From: CAYOOT01 sp964405665
GTDB lineage: Bacteria > Bdellovibrionota_C > UBA2361 > SZUA-149 > CAZDWZ01
Length of the DNA stretch: 41,380 bases
NCBI GenBank assembly: GCA_964405665.1
Contig: CAYOOT010000017.1
Location: 1-41,380, forward strand
Direction: 5' to 3'
Part shown: positions 1-7,440 of the stretch, piece after piece
Layout of the letters: each line of letters starts with the position of its first letter
Numbering within the stretch: the stretch's first letter is position 1
Translations under genes and position numbers: made by a program
The notes under the pieces: model-generated
What the model was told of the DNA's origin: nothing
The model's database searches: none
What the model saw: only the letters and a program-made list of their open reading frames with translations

Positions 1-25
1 TGTTTAAATTACGAAAATTTAATTT

Positions 26-54
26 GTAGGGGCACCCTTTATGGGTGCCCCTAC
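26..54. repeat. Perfect 29-bp palindromic REP-like hairpin
   Basis: Two perfectly complementary 12-nt arms (GTAGGGGCACCC and its complement) enclose the 5-nt loop TTTAT. It lies one base beyond the stop codon of the J-domain gene, so it may help stop transcription or protect the mRNA 3' end, but there is no T-run typical of an intrinsic terminator. The hairpins at 4477-4549 and 41306-41326 share the CC-loop-GG core with different stems. Confidence 0.85.
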
Positions 55-55
55 A

Positions 56-1138
56 CTACTTTTGCCCAAACCAGGAACTGCGGATTTCCATAATCCGATT
101 GTATGCTTGCTTGATTTCCATGAATTCATCAGAATTAGTGTTGGGGGAATCAAATTTTTTATCAGGATGGAGGTTTTTTACGCGATCGCGATAAGCCTTT
201 TTTATTTCATCTTCAGAAGCGCGATCGGAAAGCTCGAAAAAAGAAAGAAGTCGGGTATATTCATCATCTTTATGAGTTGTTTTAGTATATCCCTTATTAA
301 AAACTGCTTCTATAGTAGCGCGATCTGGCTTTGGTAAATAGGTTTCTTTAGGTCGATCGATTGTAGTTTGACCTCCTGCATAGATCTTTTCTACGGATTG
401 TCTAGAATGTTTTTGGTTCTTTTTTGATTTAGCAAATTTCTGATTTATTTTTGCCTGTAATTTAGCTTTGGTCGGATTGTAAAAAAACAAGAAATTAACC
501 AAGAGCAGCATTGCTATGATTAGGCAAACAGGAATGGCTAGTAATGCTCGGCCATAAAAACCAGAAAAGTACAATTTAATTTTTAATGGAAAAGTATAAA
601 GGTTTAAATATTGAATTTCTTGAAGCCTGCCCTTAACAAACGACTTGGTAGCATCACCTTTAGCTTGAAGTAAAATTTTCTCTCTAAGTATATTATTGTC
701 TTTACTGGGATCTGGTCGGAATATAAGAATTTTTGAATAATAAAAATCAATTTTATCTGCTTGGCCATTGCTGATTAACCAAAGCAATCTTTGTTGATAG
801 ATATTGGCAATTACTCCTCTAATTGCAAAATCCTTTTCTCCAAGAGCATTCAGCAGTTGTTTTACATTTTCATCATCAAAGGACCACTGCCTTATATCTA
901 GTTCTTTTCTGGAAAGTTTTAAATTAATTTTATTGATTACTGCAGTGGCAATTTCTTCTTCTATCAGATTAGAATTAGTTGCATAACGGTCGGCAATTTC
1001 TATTAATTGATTGAATTCATTATTAATAGCAAATGAAAGATTTAAAGGAACTAAAAGGAGCAGGAGTAAAAAGATTTTACTCCATTTTTGATTTAATAAT
1101 GGCGTAAACAGGAATATATACTTCACGTTGATTTTCAT
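56..1138 (-). CDS. Membrane-anchored protein with C-terminal J domain
   Basis: The 360-aa product has an N-terminal hydrophobic signal/anchor (about residues 20-37), a 160-residue region of unknown fold, a second membrane segment at about 199-219, a basic linker, and a C-terminal J domain (about 293-355) with the HPD motif at 324-326. The layout predicts a periplasmic N-terminal domain and a cytoplasmic J domain, which would stimulate the ATPase of DnaK. J domains are well established as Hsp70 co-chaperones; the role of the N-terminal part is unknown. The only ATG start overlaps the upstream DUF1573 gene by 62 nt, and no later in-frame ATG precedes the signal segment, so the start is somewhat uncertain. 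It is the last gene of the rpmG-accB-accC run and ends at a palindromic repeat. Confidence 0.8.
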   Translation of the reverse strand: MKINVKYIFLFTPLLNQKWSKIFLLLLLLVPLNLSFAINNEFNQLIEIADRYATNSNLIEEEIATAVINKINLKLSRKELDIRQWSFDDENVKQLLNALGEKDFAIRGVIANIYQQRLLWLISNGQADKIDFYYSKILIFRPDPSKDNNILREKILLQAKGDATKSFVKGRLQEIQYLNLYTFPLKIKLYFSGFYGRALLAIPVCLIIAMLLLVNFLFFYNPTKAKLQAKINQKFAKSKKNQKHSRQSVEKIYAGGQTTIDRPKETYLPKPDRATIEAVFNKGYTKTTHKDDEYTRLLSFFELSDRASEDEIKKAYRDRVKNLHPDKKFDSPNTNSDEFMEIKQAYNRIMEIRSSWFGQK

Positions 1139-2096
1139 CAGAATTATCTGTAATAATCTTAATTTTTGCTTTTAAAACTCCAGAGGCATTTTCTCTTATT
1201 TTTGTGTTAATTGTCCAGTGAAATTCATCTTTTTTTTCTAAAGAAAGGACTAAATTTTCATTATCAGAGTCTGCTCCCAGGATATTTATTTTTTTTGAAC
1301 TTTTATTCTCAATGCTTATTTTAGAAATATTATTAGCTGTTTTCTCAATTAATCCCAATGATAGAATATTAGGATCAATTTTTAAGTCTCCCTGCACATT
1401 GGCAAATACAGCAAGATTAATCACCGGATTAAAACTACTTGAACTTTTTATGGCGATCCTATCGCGAAAAGAGCCAATCGGAACTGAAGATTTTAGTTTT
1501 ACACTAACCTGTAAAATTTTTTGATTAGAATCGGGAATTTCCTGAGAAATTAATTCCAAATAAGCTGAGCGAGAAACCACTTCCTTAAAAATCACCCCGG
1601 AATTTTTATCCGTAATAACTGAAAATTTCAAAGTTCTTTCTTGTCCTTTTTGAATTGAACCGAAATTCAACTTTTGAACACTTAAAGAAATATCTGATTT
1701 GATCTCACCTTCCACAGTAAATAAAACAGAAGTTTGTTTGGGATCATTGGAAAAAATCCTTACTATTTTCGCTTTTTTCCCGGAAAATCCTGTTGTATCA
1801 AAAGTAATTTTTAAATTTGCTGTTGCGCCAGGGGCAATAGAGTCAGCATTAATTACTGCGGCGGTACAACCACAGGCAGCATAAATTTTTTCTATTTTTA
1901 AAACTTCAGCGCCAGAATTTTTTATTTCAAAATTTGCTTCTACTAAAGTTCCTTGTTTAACCGTGCCAAAATTATAAGTTGTATTATTGGTAACAAATTG
2001 AGGATGGTTATTTGCAGCATAGACAATGGAAGAAAAATAAAATGGTCCACTCAATGAAAAAAGACAAGCAATAATCAATATAAAATATTTTTTCAT
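1077..2096 (-). CDS. Exported DUF1573-type Ig-like protein
   Basis: This 339-aa protein begins with a signal peptide ending at about the VYA-AN junction. A DUF1573-type domain follows, recognised from NFGTVKQGT, ACGCTAAV and the pattern of a beta-sandwich (ASH/MSP-like) with the FSNDP motif. Two further beta-rich segments of similar character follow (NFGSIQKGQ, LSLGLIEK), so the chain probably holds three Ig-like repeats. Function is unknown; such domains are usually exported and bind other proteins or surfaces. I chose the ATG at 2096 because it opens directly on the signal peptide and lies 1 nt after the accC stop. An in-frame ATG at 2123 would add nine residues and overlap accC. Neither start has a clear Shine-Dalgarno sequence, which suggests translational coupling. 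Confidence 0.75.
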   Translation of the reverse strand: MKKYFILIIACLFSLSGPFYFSSIVYAANNHPQFVTNNTTYNFGTVKQGTLVEANFEIKNSGAEVLKIEKIYAACGCTAAVINADSIAPGATANLKITFDTTGFSGKKAKIVRIFSNDPKQTSVLFTVEGEIKSDISLSVQKLNFGSIQKGQERTLKFSVITDKNSGVIFKEVVSRSAYLELISQEIPDSNQKILQVSVKLKSSVPIGSFRDRIAIKSSSSFNPVINLAVFANVQGDLKIDPNILSLGLIEKTANNISKISIENKSSKKINILGADSDNENLVLSLEKKDEFHWTINTKIRENASGVLKAKIKIITDNSDENQREVYIPVYAIIKSKME

Positions 2097-2097
2097 T

Positions 2098-3459
2098 TTA
2101 TTTTTTTGCAGGAATAATTTCATCTAATAACTTAGTATGTATTTTGCCGGCTCGAAAATCGGGATTATTAAGAATTTTACGATGTAAATCCATATTGGTT
2201 TTTATACCTCCAATAATACATTCATCCAAAGCAACTAATAATTTATTTATTGCTTCGTCTCTGTTGGGGGCAAAAGCGATAATTTTTGCAATCATCGAAT
2301 CATAATATGGGGGAACTTTATAACGATCATAAATTGCCGAATCAATTCTAACGCCCATTCCTCCCGGCGGATGATAACCGACAATTTCTCCAGGAGAAGG
2401 GGTAAAAGTAACCGGGTCTTCGGCATTAATTCTTGCTTCGATCGCATGTCCATAGCAATGAATATCATTTTGATTAAAAGAAATATCATGACCAGCGGCT
2501 ATAGAAATTTGTTCTTTAACAATATCTGTTAAGGTGACCATTTCGGTTACCGGATGTTCTACTTGTAAGCGAGTATTCATTTCTATAAAATAAAAACTAT
2601 CTGTTCTGGAATCAAATAAAAATTCCATTGTGCCGGCATTGGTATAATTCATCGATTTGGCGAGATGCACTGCCGTTTTATGAAGTTTTGCTCTGACTTC
2701 TGGCTTTAAACCGATTGCCGGGCTTTCTTCAATCAGTTTTTGATATCTTCTTTGCATGGAGCAATCTCGCTCACCGAGATGAACTACATTTCCACCTTTA
2801 TCCCCAAGAATTTGAACTTCAATATGACGTGCTTGGGGAATAAATTTTTCTACATAAACATTGGGATCATTAAAAGCGGCTTCAACTTCTCGTTTTGCTT
2901 GTTCAAATAAATTTACAAAATCTGCCGGGTCATGGACAATTTTCATTCCTCGACCGCCACCTCCGGCAGTCGCTTTAATTAAAACGGGGAAACCGATTTG
3001 AATAGCTTCTTCCAGCGCTTTCTCCGGTTCCACTCCCGCTCCATGACTTCCTGGAACAATTGGAACATCATGTTTGGCTGCCAATTTTCTAGCACGCGCC
3101 TTATCACCCATCATCATCATATTTCTGACACTAGGACCAATAAAAGTAATTCCGCATTGTTCGCAAATTTCAGCAAAGGAGGAGTTTTCACTTAAGAAAC
3201 CATAACCGGGGTGAATGGCATCAGCTCCAGTAGCTACTGCTGCTGAAATTACAGCCTGAATATTTAAATAGGATGCAGAGGATTGAGCCGGACCAATACA
3301 AACACTTTCGCTGGCAAGTTTAACATGTAAAGCATTGGCATCGGCAGTGGAGTGAATGGCAACAGTTTTAATTCCCAATTCATGACAGGCACGGATTACT
3401 CTGACGGCAATTTCCCCTCTGTTAGCAATCAAAACTTTACGAAAAAGACCTTTTGCCAT
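2098..3459 (-). CDS. accC: Acetyl-CoA carboxylase, biotin carboxylase subunit
   Basis: AccC carboxylates the biotin on AccB using ATP and bicarbonate, the first half-reaction of malonyl-CoA formation for fatty acid synthesis. The 453-aa length is normal. The N-terminal domain opens with KVLIANRGEIAVR. The ATP-grasp glycine loop GGGGRG is at 166-171, the catalytic region ERDCSMQRRYQKLIEE at about 230-245, and the signature EMNTRLQVEHPV at 293-304. It lies downstream of accB, as in most bacteria, with a 123-nt gap that contains only a possible 18-codon leader ORF. A GGA-containing ribosome site precedes the ATG at short range. Confidence 0.97.
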   Translation of the reverse strand: MAKGLFRKVLIANRGEIAVRVIRACHELGIKTVAIHSTADANALHVKLASESVCIGPAQSSASYLNIQAVISAAVATGADAIHPGYGFLSENSSFAEICEQCGITFIGPSVRNMMMMGDKARARKLAAKHDVPIVPGSHGAGVEPEKALEEAIQIGFPVLIKATAGGGGRGMKIVHDPADFVNLFEQAKREVEAAFNDPNVYVEKFIPQARHIEVQILGDKGGNVVHLGERDCSMQRRYQKLIEESPAIGLKPEVRAKLHKTAVHLAKSMNYTNAGTMEFLFDSRTDSFYFIEMNTRLQVEHPVTEMVTLTDIVKEQISIAAGHDISFNQNDIHCYGHAIEARINAEDPVTFTPSPGEIVGYHPPGGMGVRIDSAIYDRYKVPPYYDSMIAKIIAFAPNRDEAINKLLVALDECIIGGIKTNMDLHRKILNNPDFRAGKIHTKLLDEIIPAKK

Positions 3460-3582
3460 TTTTAATCCGTCTTTCCTAATTCAACACCAGCGTTTAAAAT
3501 AAAAACTAATTTTTTCATATATAAACTCATTATTCAAAATCACAAATCTAATGGAAATCCGAGGTTAAGAGGAATAGATCAA

Positions 3583-4140
3583 TTACTCTATTCTAAGTAA
3601 TACTTCGCCATATTCGACCATATGACCGTCTTCGATACAAATTTCTACAATTTTTCCTGAAACTTCTGATTCAATTTCATTCATTAGTTTCATTGCTTCA
3701 ATAATACACAGCACATCTCCCTTTTTCACTATATCACCGACTTGGACGTATGGTTCAGCGTCAACTGCCGGGCGGCGATAAAAACTTCCGACCATAGGAG
3801 AAATAACTTCTTTGTAGACTTTTTTTGCCAGAACTTCAGGTTCTGCACTTGTTAGTAGAGGATTGCTGGGAGATGATGGTGAAGCCGAAATTGATGTATA
3901 TTGAGCCGTTGAAGCGGTTGTTTGCATTCCTGCTGTTGGTGTCGGTTGCGGTTGGGATATTGTTATTGGAGCAAATTCTTGTCCTCGTTTGAGAGAAAGC
4001 TTTTCTCCGGAACGTTCCAGACAAAATTCTTTAACTTCAAATTTTTCCAACATTTCAAGAATGGAAGAGAGTTCTTTTGTTGTAAAAGAGTGCGTCACTT
4101 TTTCTACTCCTTCTTTGTCTTTTTTAGGATTATTTTCCAT
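3583..4140 (-). CDS. accB: Biotin carboxyl carrier protein of acetyl-CoA carboxylase
   Basis: The 185-aa protein has an N-terminal helical region, a Pro/Thr/Ser/Ala-rich flexible linker (about 58-100) and a C-terminal biotinyl domain. The biotin attachment motif EAMKLM is at 148-153, with K151 as the modified lysine. The thumb region of the E. coli type cannot be judged by eye. It carries the carboxyl group between AccC and the transcarboxylase AccA/AccD, which are not in this window. It lies 15 nt downstream of rpmG and upstream of accC, so the three are probably cotranscribed. No strong Shine-Dalgarno sequence precedes the start. Confidence 0.96.
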   Translation of the reverse strand: MENNPKKDKEGVEKVTHSFTTKELSSILEMLEKFEVKEFCLERSGEKLSLKRGQEFAPITISQPQPTPTAGMQTTASTAQYTSISASPSSPSNPLLTSAEPEVLAKKVYKEVISPMVGSFYRRPAVDAEPYVQVGDIVKKGDVLCIIEAMKLMNEIESEVSGKIVEICIEDGHMVEYGEVLLRIE

Positions 4141-4155
4141 CTGTTCAATAGAAAA

Positions 4156-4308
4156 TTAGATTTTGCCTTCTACAAACTCGACATGCTTCCGAAGCTTAGG
4201 ATCGTATTTCTTTCTTTTGATTTTATCTGTTGTTTTTTTTCTGTTTTTCTTTGTTGTGTAAAAGTAGCCACTTTTAGCAGAAGAAACTAACTTAATGATT
4301 TCACGCAT
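4156..4308 (-). CDS. rpmG: 50S ribosomal protein L33
   Basis: This 50-aa ORF reads MREIIKLVSSAKSGYFYTTK at its start and ends KYDPKLRKHVEFVEGKI, a full-length match to the L33 pattern. The two CXXC zinc motifs of the C+ type of L33 are absent, so it is a zinc-free (C-) form. It heads the accB-accC run, with accB starting 15 nt after its stop. A sigma-70-like promoter lies about 50 nt upstream. Linkage of rpmG to accB is not the usual tuf-rpmG-secE-nusG arrangement. Confidence 0.93.
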   Translation of the reverse strand: MREIIKLVSSAKSGYFYTTKKNRKKTTDKIKRKKYDPKLRKHVEFVEGKI

Positions 4309-4358
4309 TTTAAAAGCCCTCTAAATTTATCATTAAAATACCCCATTTGGGGCAGGCT

Positions 4359-4387
4359 CTTATAATACATTCAAAGAATTAGAGCAA
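4359..4387 (-). promoter_or_regulatory. Predicted sigma-70 promoter for rpmG-accBC
   Basis: On the minus strand, TTGCTC (4382-4387) and TATAAG (4359-4364) are separated by 17 nt, matching 4/6 and 5/6 consensus bases. The predicted start near 4352 would place the palindrome CCCCAAATGGGG (4341-4352) at the very 5' end of a leader of about 45 nt. The fit is good for an AT-rich genome, but chance matches are common. Confidence 0.5.
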
Positions 4388-4476
4388 AATTTCCTAAACA
4401 AAGGCGCAGTCAATTACTGTATGTTTATTTAGATAAGTTAAATTAAAGATATTAGTAATAATAAATTTTTGAAAAC

Positions 4477-4549
4477 GTAGGGGCAGCCTTTATGGCTGCC
4501 CGTTTCAGCAGATTTGGTAGTTCCGGGCAGGTATAAAACCTGCGCCTAC
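4477..4549. repeat. Double-hairpin REP/BIME-like element
   Basis: The element is bounded by inverted GTAGG and CCTAC ends. It contains two hairpins: GGGCAGCC-TTTAT-GGCTGCCC, and GCAGGT-ATAAA-ACCTGC. Loops TTTAT and ATAAA are complements of each other, so the second hairpin is an inverted unit. It lies 4 nt past the recR stop, between the dnaX-recR and rpmG-acc units. The first unit closely resembles 26-54 with a changed stem. Confidence 0.8.
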
Positions 4550-4553
4550 AATC

Positions 4554-5180
4554 CTACAACATCGTCCGTCTTCCCTGAAGTGCATGATTTAAGGTTAGTT
4601 CATCGGCATATTCCAGTTCTCCACCTTTAGGGAGACCTTGAGCAATCCTTGTGGACCTGATTCCCATTTCTTGTAACACTTGCGCGATATAAAGTGCGGT
4701 AGCATCACCTTCCACTGTCGCACTGGTAGCAAGCACAACTTCTTCAATGGTCGAATTTTCTTCTTCTTGTGAAAGTTTAATTTTTGCAAATAGTTGATTA
4801 ATTTTTGTTTGCTCTTTGGTCACCCCCCTTAAAGGAGACCAGAGACCATGAAGCACGTGATACTTTCCATTAAAAATACGGCTTTTTTCCAAGGCTAAAA
4901 CATCAGCAGGCTTTTCCACTACACAGATTAAATTATTTATTCTTTGCGGATCATTGCAAACCGGGCAAAGTTCTCCTTCACAAAGAGCAAAGCAACTTTT
5001 ACAAAGCGCAGTTTTTTGCCTTGCTTCTTTTATTGCATCGGCTAACAAATAACTTTCTTGGGGATCTTTTGTAACCAAATGATAAGCCAGTCTGATAGCA
5101 CTTTTCTCCCCGATCGAAGGAAGTTTACTCAATTCATTTACTAATTTGCGTAGTGCGGGAGGAAACGCTGTTGAAGACAT
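4554..5180 (-). CDS. recR: Recombination protein RecR
   Basis: RecR acts with RecF and RecO to load RecA on gapped DNA. The 208-aa length is typical. The helix-hairpin-helix region (LSKLPSIGEKSAIRLAYHL, about 17-35) is followed by a four-cysteine zinc motif (C60, C63, C72, C75), then the Toprim domain starting at ICVVEKPADVLALE (about 85) and the conserved GLPKGGELEYADELTL near the C-terminus. It starts 7 nt after the dnaX stop, so the two are cotranscribed. The nucleoid gene ybaB, which often lies between them, is absent here. Confidence 0.97.
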   Translation of the reverse strand: MSSTAFPPALRKLVNELSKLPSIGEKSAIRLAYHLVTKDPQESYLLADAIKEARQKTALCKSCFALCEGELCPVCNDPQRINNLICVVEKPADVLALEKSRIFNGKYHVLHGLWSPLRGVTKEQTKINQLFAKIKLSQEEENSTIEEVVLATSATVEGDATALYIAQVLQEMGIRSTRIAQGLPKGGELEYADELTLNHALQGRRTML

Positions 5181-5187
5181 AAGTTTT

Positions 5188-6981
5188 TTATTTTTTCAAA
5201 ATAGATACTTTTTCTACCTGACTGCCACCAAAAGTATCAAGTACTGTTTTAACCAAAGGATTACTTCGCGCTTCTTGCTGCATTTTCGAGATGTTTTTCT
5301 TTTCCGCTTCCACTTCCTTAGCGGAGATGGAGCTGGGATGAAGCGCGGAATTATTTTTTTGTTTTTCAATTTGGCTGTTTAAACCGCTCGTGATTGGAGT
5401 TGAAATATCTTTAGGTTGGTGCTGTAAACGTATTTCCCAGTTACTATGGCCAGAATAACTTTGTAAGCAGCTTTTTAAAATAGTCAAAGTGTCCGGATCT
5501 TTTAGGGTATTAATATCAAAATCACCGCCTTCCAAGGAAAGTTTATTTTCTGTAAAAATTTGCGCAAAACTTCTTTTTAATAAAGTTGCCAGTAAAATTT
5601 CTTTTCTAAAGGATTGAACATGCTGCACAAAATCGTGCCAAGAAGGATTAAAGCTAACTTCAGTTTGTAAAAGTATGGCTGGTATTTCTGAATTATTCGC
5701 AGCTTCAATTTTATTAGTCTTTTCAATGGTCGATGTTTTATTAGCAATGGTTTGGTTTTGATTAATAGAGTTATTGCCTTTGAGTGAGCTAAGAATGTCA
5801 GCAATGGGCATTAAATCTTCCAAAGAGGCCATTCTAATAATCCCTGCTTCCAAAGCAAAACGGGGAAAATTGCAACTTAAAGCTGTTTGTGCTGAGTCCA
5901 ATGCCAAATCAAATAGTCTTTGAAAATCAAAAGATTTAATTTCTTTTACTTGCTTTAGGAGCTCTGAAAATTCTTTGGAATTTACTTCTAGTAAATTTAA
6001 AATTTCTTTTTCCGCAGGTAGATTATTACTTTTTGCAGAAAGTAAGCTCACTACTAATAATCTCCTAAAGTGTGTAACAAAATCAGAAATGTATGATTTA
6101 ATATCTAAACTTTGAGAAAATGCCTTATTAATTAAGGCCAAGCATTCTTTATTGTTTTTTTGAAGGATGGCGGCACTTAGATCCAGAAAATAACCAGTAT
6201 CTACGGCGCCAAAAATCTGTTGAGCTGTTTCTAGCTCCAGTTTATTTCCGGAAAAACTAATCAAACGATCAAGCAAAGATTGAGCATCACGCATTCCCCC
6301 TTGTGCTTTTCTGGCGACAAATTCAAAAACTCCCGCTTCCGCTTTTATCCCTTCTTCCTGAGCAATATCTTCAAGACTCTTAGCGATAACTTCAGTACTA
6401 ATTTTTCTAAAATCATGACGTTGGCAACGAGAAATTACAGTTTCCGGGATTTTATGGGGTTCAGTTGTGGCAAAAATAAATATCGTATTGGGCGGCGGCT
6501 CTTCTAAACTTTTTAGTAAGGCATTAAATGCTGCAGTAGAGAGCATGTGCACTTCATCAATAATATAAATTTTATATTTTGAACCGGGAGGGGGAACAGA
6601 ATATAGTGAATCAATAAGTTCTCTAACATTTTCTACGCTGTTATTAGAGGCCCCATCTATTTCCCAGACCGCAAGACTTGTTGATTTTGTAATTTCAACA
6701 CAGTTTATGCACTTGCCACAAGGCTCTACCAGTTCTGCAGAATTTGCCCTTTCTGAAATTTCATTTTTTTCAGGAATTTTTCGGCCATTACAATTCAATG
6801 CTTTGGCCAGCACTCTTGCGGAAGTGGTTTTGCCTACTCCCCTGGGACCAGTAAAAAGCATGGCATGAGGAACTCTATTCCAAAGAATGGCATTGGCCAG
6901 AGCTGTAGTGATATGATTTTGACCGATTACAGAAGAAAAACTTTGGGGGCGAAATTTTCTGGCAATGACAAGATACGACAT
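5188..6981 (-). CDS. dnaX: DNA polymerase III subunit gamma/tau
   Basis: This clamp-loader ATPase is 597 aa. Walker A GPRGVGKT is at 45-52, zinc cysteines at C64, C88, C91 and C94, the Walker B/DEVH box at 142-145, sensor region ATTEPHKIPE followed by SRCQRHDF at about 171-191, and GGMRDAQSLLDR later. The C-terminal tau-like region is divergent and Gln/Asn/Lys-rich. No classic frameshift site for a short gamma form was found; a run of seven A (coding strand, 5354-5360) is noted separately. The SRP RNA gene lies just upstream on the same strand and recR just downstream. Confidence 0.97.
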   Translation of the reverse strand: MSYLVIARKFRPQSFSSVIGQNHITTALANAILWNRVPHAMLFTGPRGVGKTTSARVLAKALNCNGRKIPEKNEISERANSAELVEPCGKCINCVEITKSTSLAVWEIDGASNNSVENVRELIDSLYSVPPPGSKYKIYIIDEVHMLSTAAFNALLKSLEEPPPNTIFIFATTEPHKIPETVISRCQRHDFRKISTEVIAKSLEDIAQEEGIKAEAGVFEFVARKAQGGMRDAQSLLDRLISFSGNKLELETAQQIFGAVDTGYFLDLSAAILQKNNKECLALINKAFSQSLDIKSYISDFVTHFRRLLVVSLLSAKSNNLPAEKEILNLLEVNSKEFSELLKQVKEIKSFDFQRLFDLALDSAQTALSCNFPRFALEAGIIRMASLEDLMPIADILSSLKGNNSINQNQTIANKTSTIEKTNKIEAANNSEIPAILLQTEVSFNPSWHDFVQHVQSFRKEILLATLLKRSFAQIFTENKLSLEGGDFDINTLKDPDTLTILKSCLQSYSGHSNWEIRLQHQPKDISTPITSGLNSQIEKQKNNSALHPSSISAKEVEAEKKNISKMQQEARSNPLVKTVLDTFGGSQVEKVSILKK

Positions 6982-7010
6982 AGGTTAAAAGAAAAGAGTT
7001 TGAGAAATAA

Positions 7011-7098
7011 CCGAGTTGCGCGACACAAAGAGGTTAACGCTACCGTTGCTTTCTTTCGAATCTGGCGGGGTTCACGTCTTCTTTTGCACACAACCCGG
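7011..7098 (-). ncRNA. ffs: Signal recognition particle 4.5S RNA
   Basis: The minus strand holds the conserved SRP domain IV. GTGAACCCCGCCAG is followed by a TTC-GAAA-GAA tetraloop stem and then AGCAACGGTAGCG, matching the Ffh-binding loop of bacterial SRP RNA (CCAG...GGAAG.AGCA). Ends CCGGGTTG and CAACTCGG pair with one G-U wobble to close a rod of about 88 nt, so the ends are set by base pairing and may extend a few bases. SRP RNA next to dnaX is a known arrangement, for example scr-dnaX in Bacillus. A promoter lies at the expected distance, with its predicted start close to the first paired base. Confidence 0.88.
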
Positions 7099-7105
7099 AA
7101 ATAAG

Positions 7106-7134
7106 AGAGTAGCTTAAGAAATTTAATCGATCAA
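7106..7134 (-). promoter_or_regulatory. Predicted promoter for SRP RNA
   Basis: On the minus strand, TTGATC (7129-7134) and TACTCT (7106-7111) are 17 nt apart. The predicted start, 7-8 nt downstream, coincides with the 5' end of the paired SRP RNA rod. The -10 match is modest (4/6), but the position relative to the RNA supports it. Confidence 0.5.
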
Positions 7135-7142
7135 GGGCAGGG

Positions 7143-7212
7143 TTCTCCCCTTTTTCGTGCACTGCGTATTCTTTAGTAATAATTATAGTTTGATGCACGA
7201 AAAAGGGGAGAA
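7143..7212. repeat. 70-bp palindromic element, copy 1
   Basis: The ends are a perfect 19-bp inverted repeat, TTCTCCCCTTTTTCGTGCA and its complement, around a 32-nt centre containing CTGCGTATT and TATAGTTTGA. It shares outer arms, length and centre with copies at 7371, 10987 and 41220, all in the same orientation. It lies between the SRP RNA promoter and the tRNA-Ser promoter. Confidence 0.93.
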
Positions 7213-7234
7213 TAAGCATTAGCAATCTACTAAT

Positions 7235-7263
7235 TTTACAAGTATTTTTTTTTGGGTTATTAG
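7235..7263 (+). promoter_or_regulatory. Predicted promoter for tRNA-Ser
   Basis: TTTACA (7235-7240) and TATTAG (7258-7263) are separated by 17 nt. The predicted start near 7270 leaves a 5' leader of about 12 nt, suitable for RNase P processing. Confidence 0.5.
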
Positions 7264-7281
7264 GTTTTTCTGAATTTCTTT

Positions 7282-7370
7282 GGAGAGGTGGCCGAGTGGT
7301 TTAAGGCACACGCTTGGAAAGCGTACGTACGGGTTAAACCGTACCGCGGGTTCGAATCCCGCTCTCTCCG
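7282..7370 (+). tRNA. tRNA-Ser, anticodon GGA
   Basis: This 89-nt class II tRNA has acceptor arm GGAGAGG pairing with TCTCTCC (one G-U) and discriminator G, D-loop with GGTTTAAGGC, anticodon stem-loop CGC-TTGGAAA-GCG giving GGA, a long variable arm (GTACGGGTTAAACCGTAC), and the T-arm GCGGGTTCGAATCCCGC. It decodes UCC and UCU. The 3' CCA is not encoded and must be added. The gene is bracketed by two copies of the 70-bp palindrome, the second starting at the next base. Confidence 0.97.
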
Positions 7371-7440
7371 TTCTCCCCTTTTTCCCGCGCTGCATATAAT
7401 CTAGTGCTACTTATAGTTTGATGCGGGAAAAAGGGGAGAA
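7371..7440. repeat. 70-bp palindromic element, copy 2
   Basis: An 18-bp perfect inverted repeat (TTCTCCCCTTTTTCCCGC and its complement) encloses the centre GCTGCATATAATCTAG...TATAGTTTGAT. The outer 13 bases equal copy 1, while the inner stem bases differ and still pair. It starts at the base after tRNA-Ser and ends at the base before the complement of the SGNH hydrolase stop codon, filling the whole gap between them. Confidence 0.93.

Noticed and set aside
3462..3518. 18-codon ORF (MKKLVFILNAGVELGKTD) just upstream of accC on the minus strand
   Set aside because: It has an ATG and a stop just before the accC start, but no clear ribosome site and no recognisable leader-peptide features such as repeated codons or an attenuator.
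5354..5360. Run of seven A in the dnaX coding strand that could give a -1 frameshift with an immediate stop
   Set aside because: The product would lose only about the last 50 residues, unlike the usual gamma form, and neither a full slippery heptamer in frame nor a stimulating hairpin was seen.
7371..7440. 70-bp palindromes as ordinary intrinsic terminators
   Set aside because: Although placed at gene ends, the stems are followed by GGGGAGAA or its flank, without a T-run on either strand; one copy lies upstream of a start codon instead.
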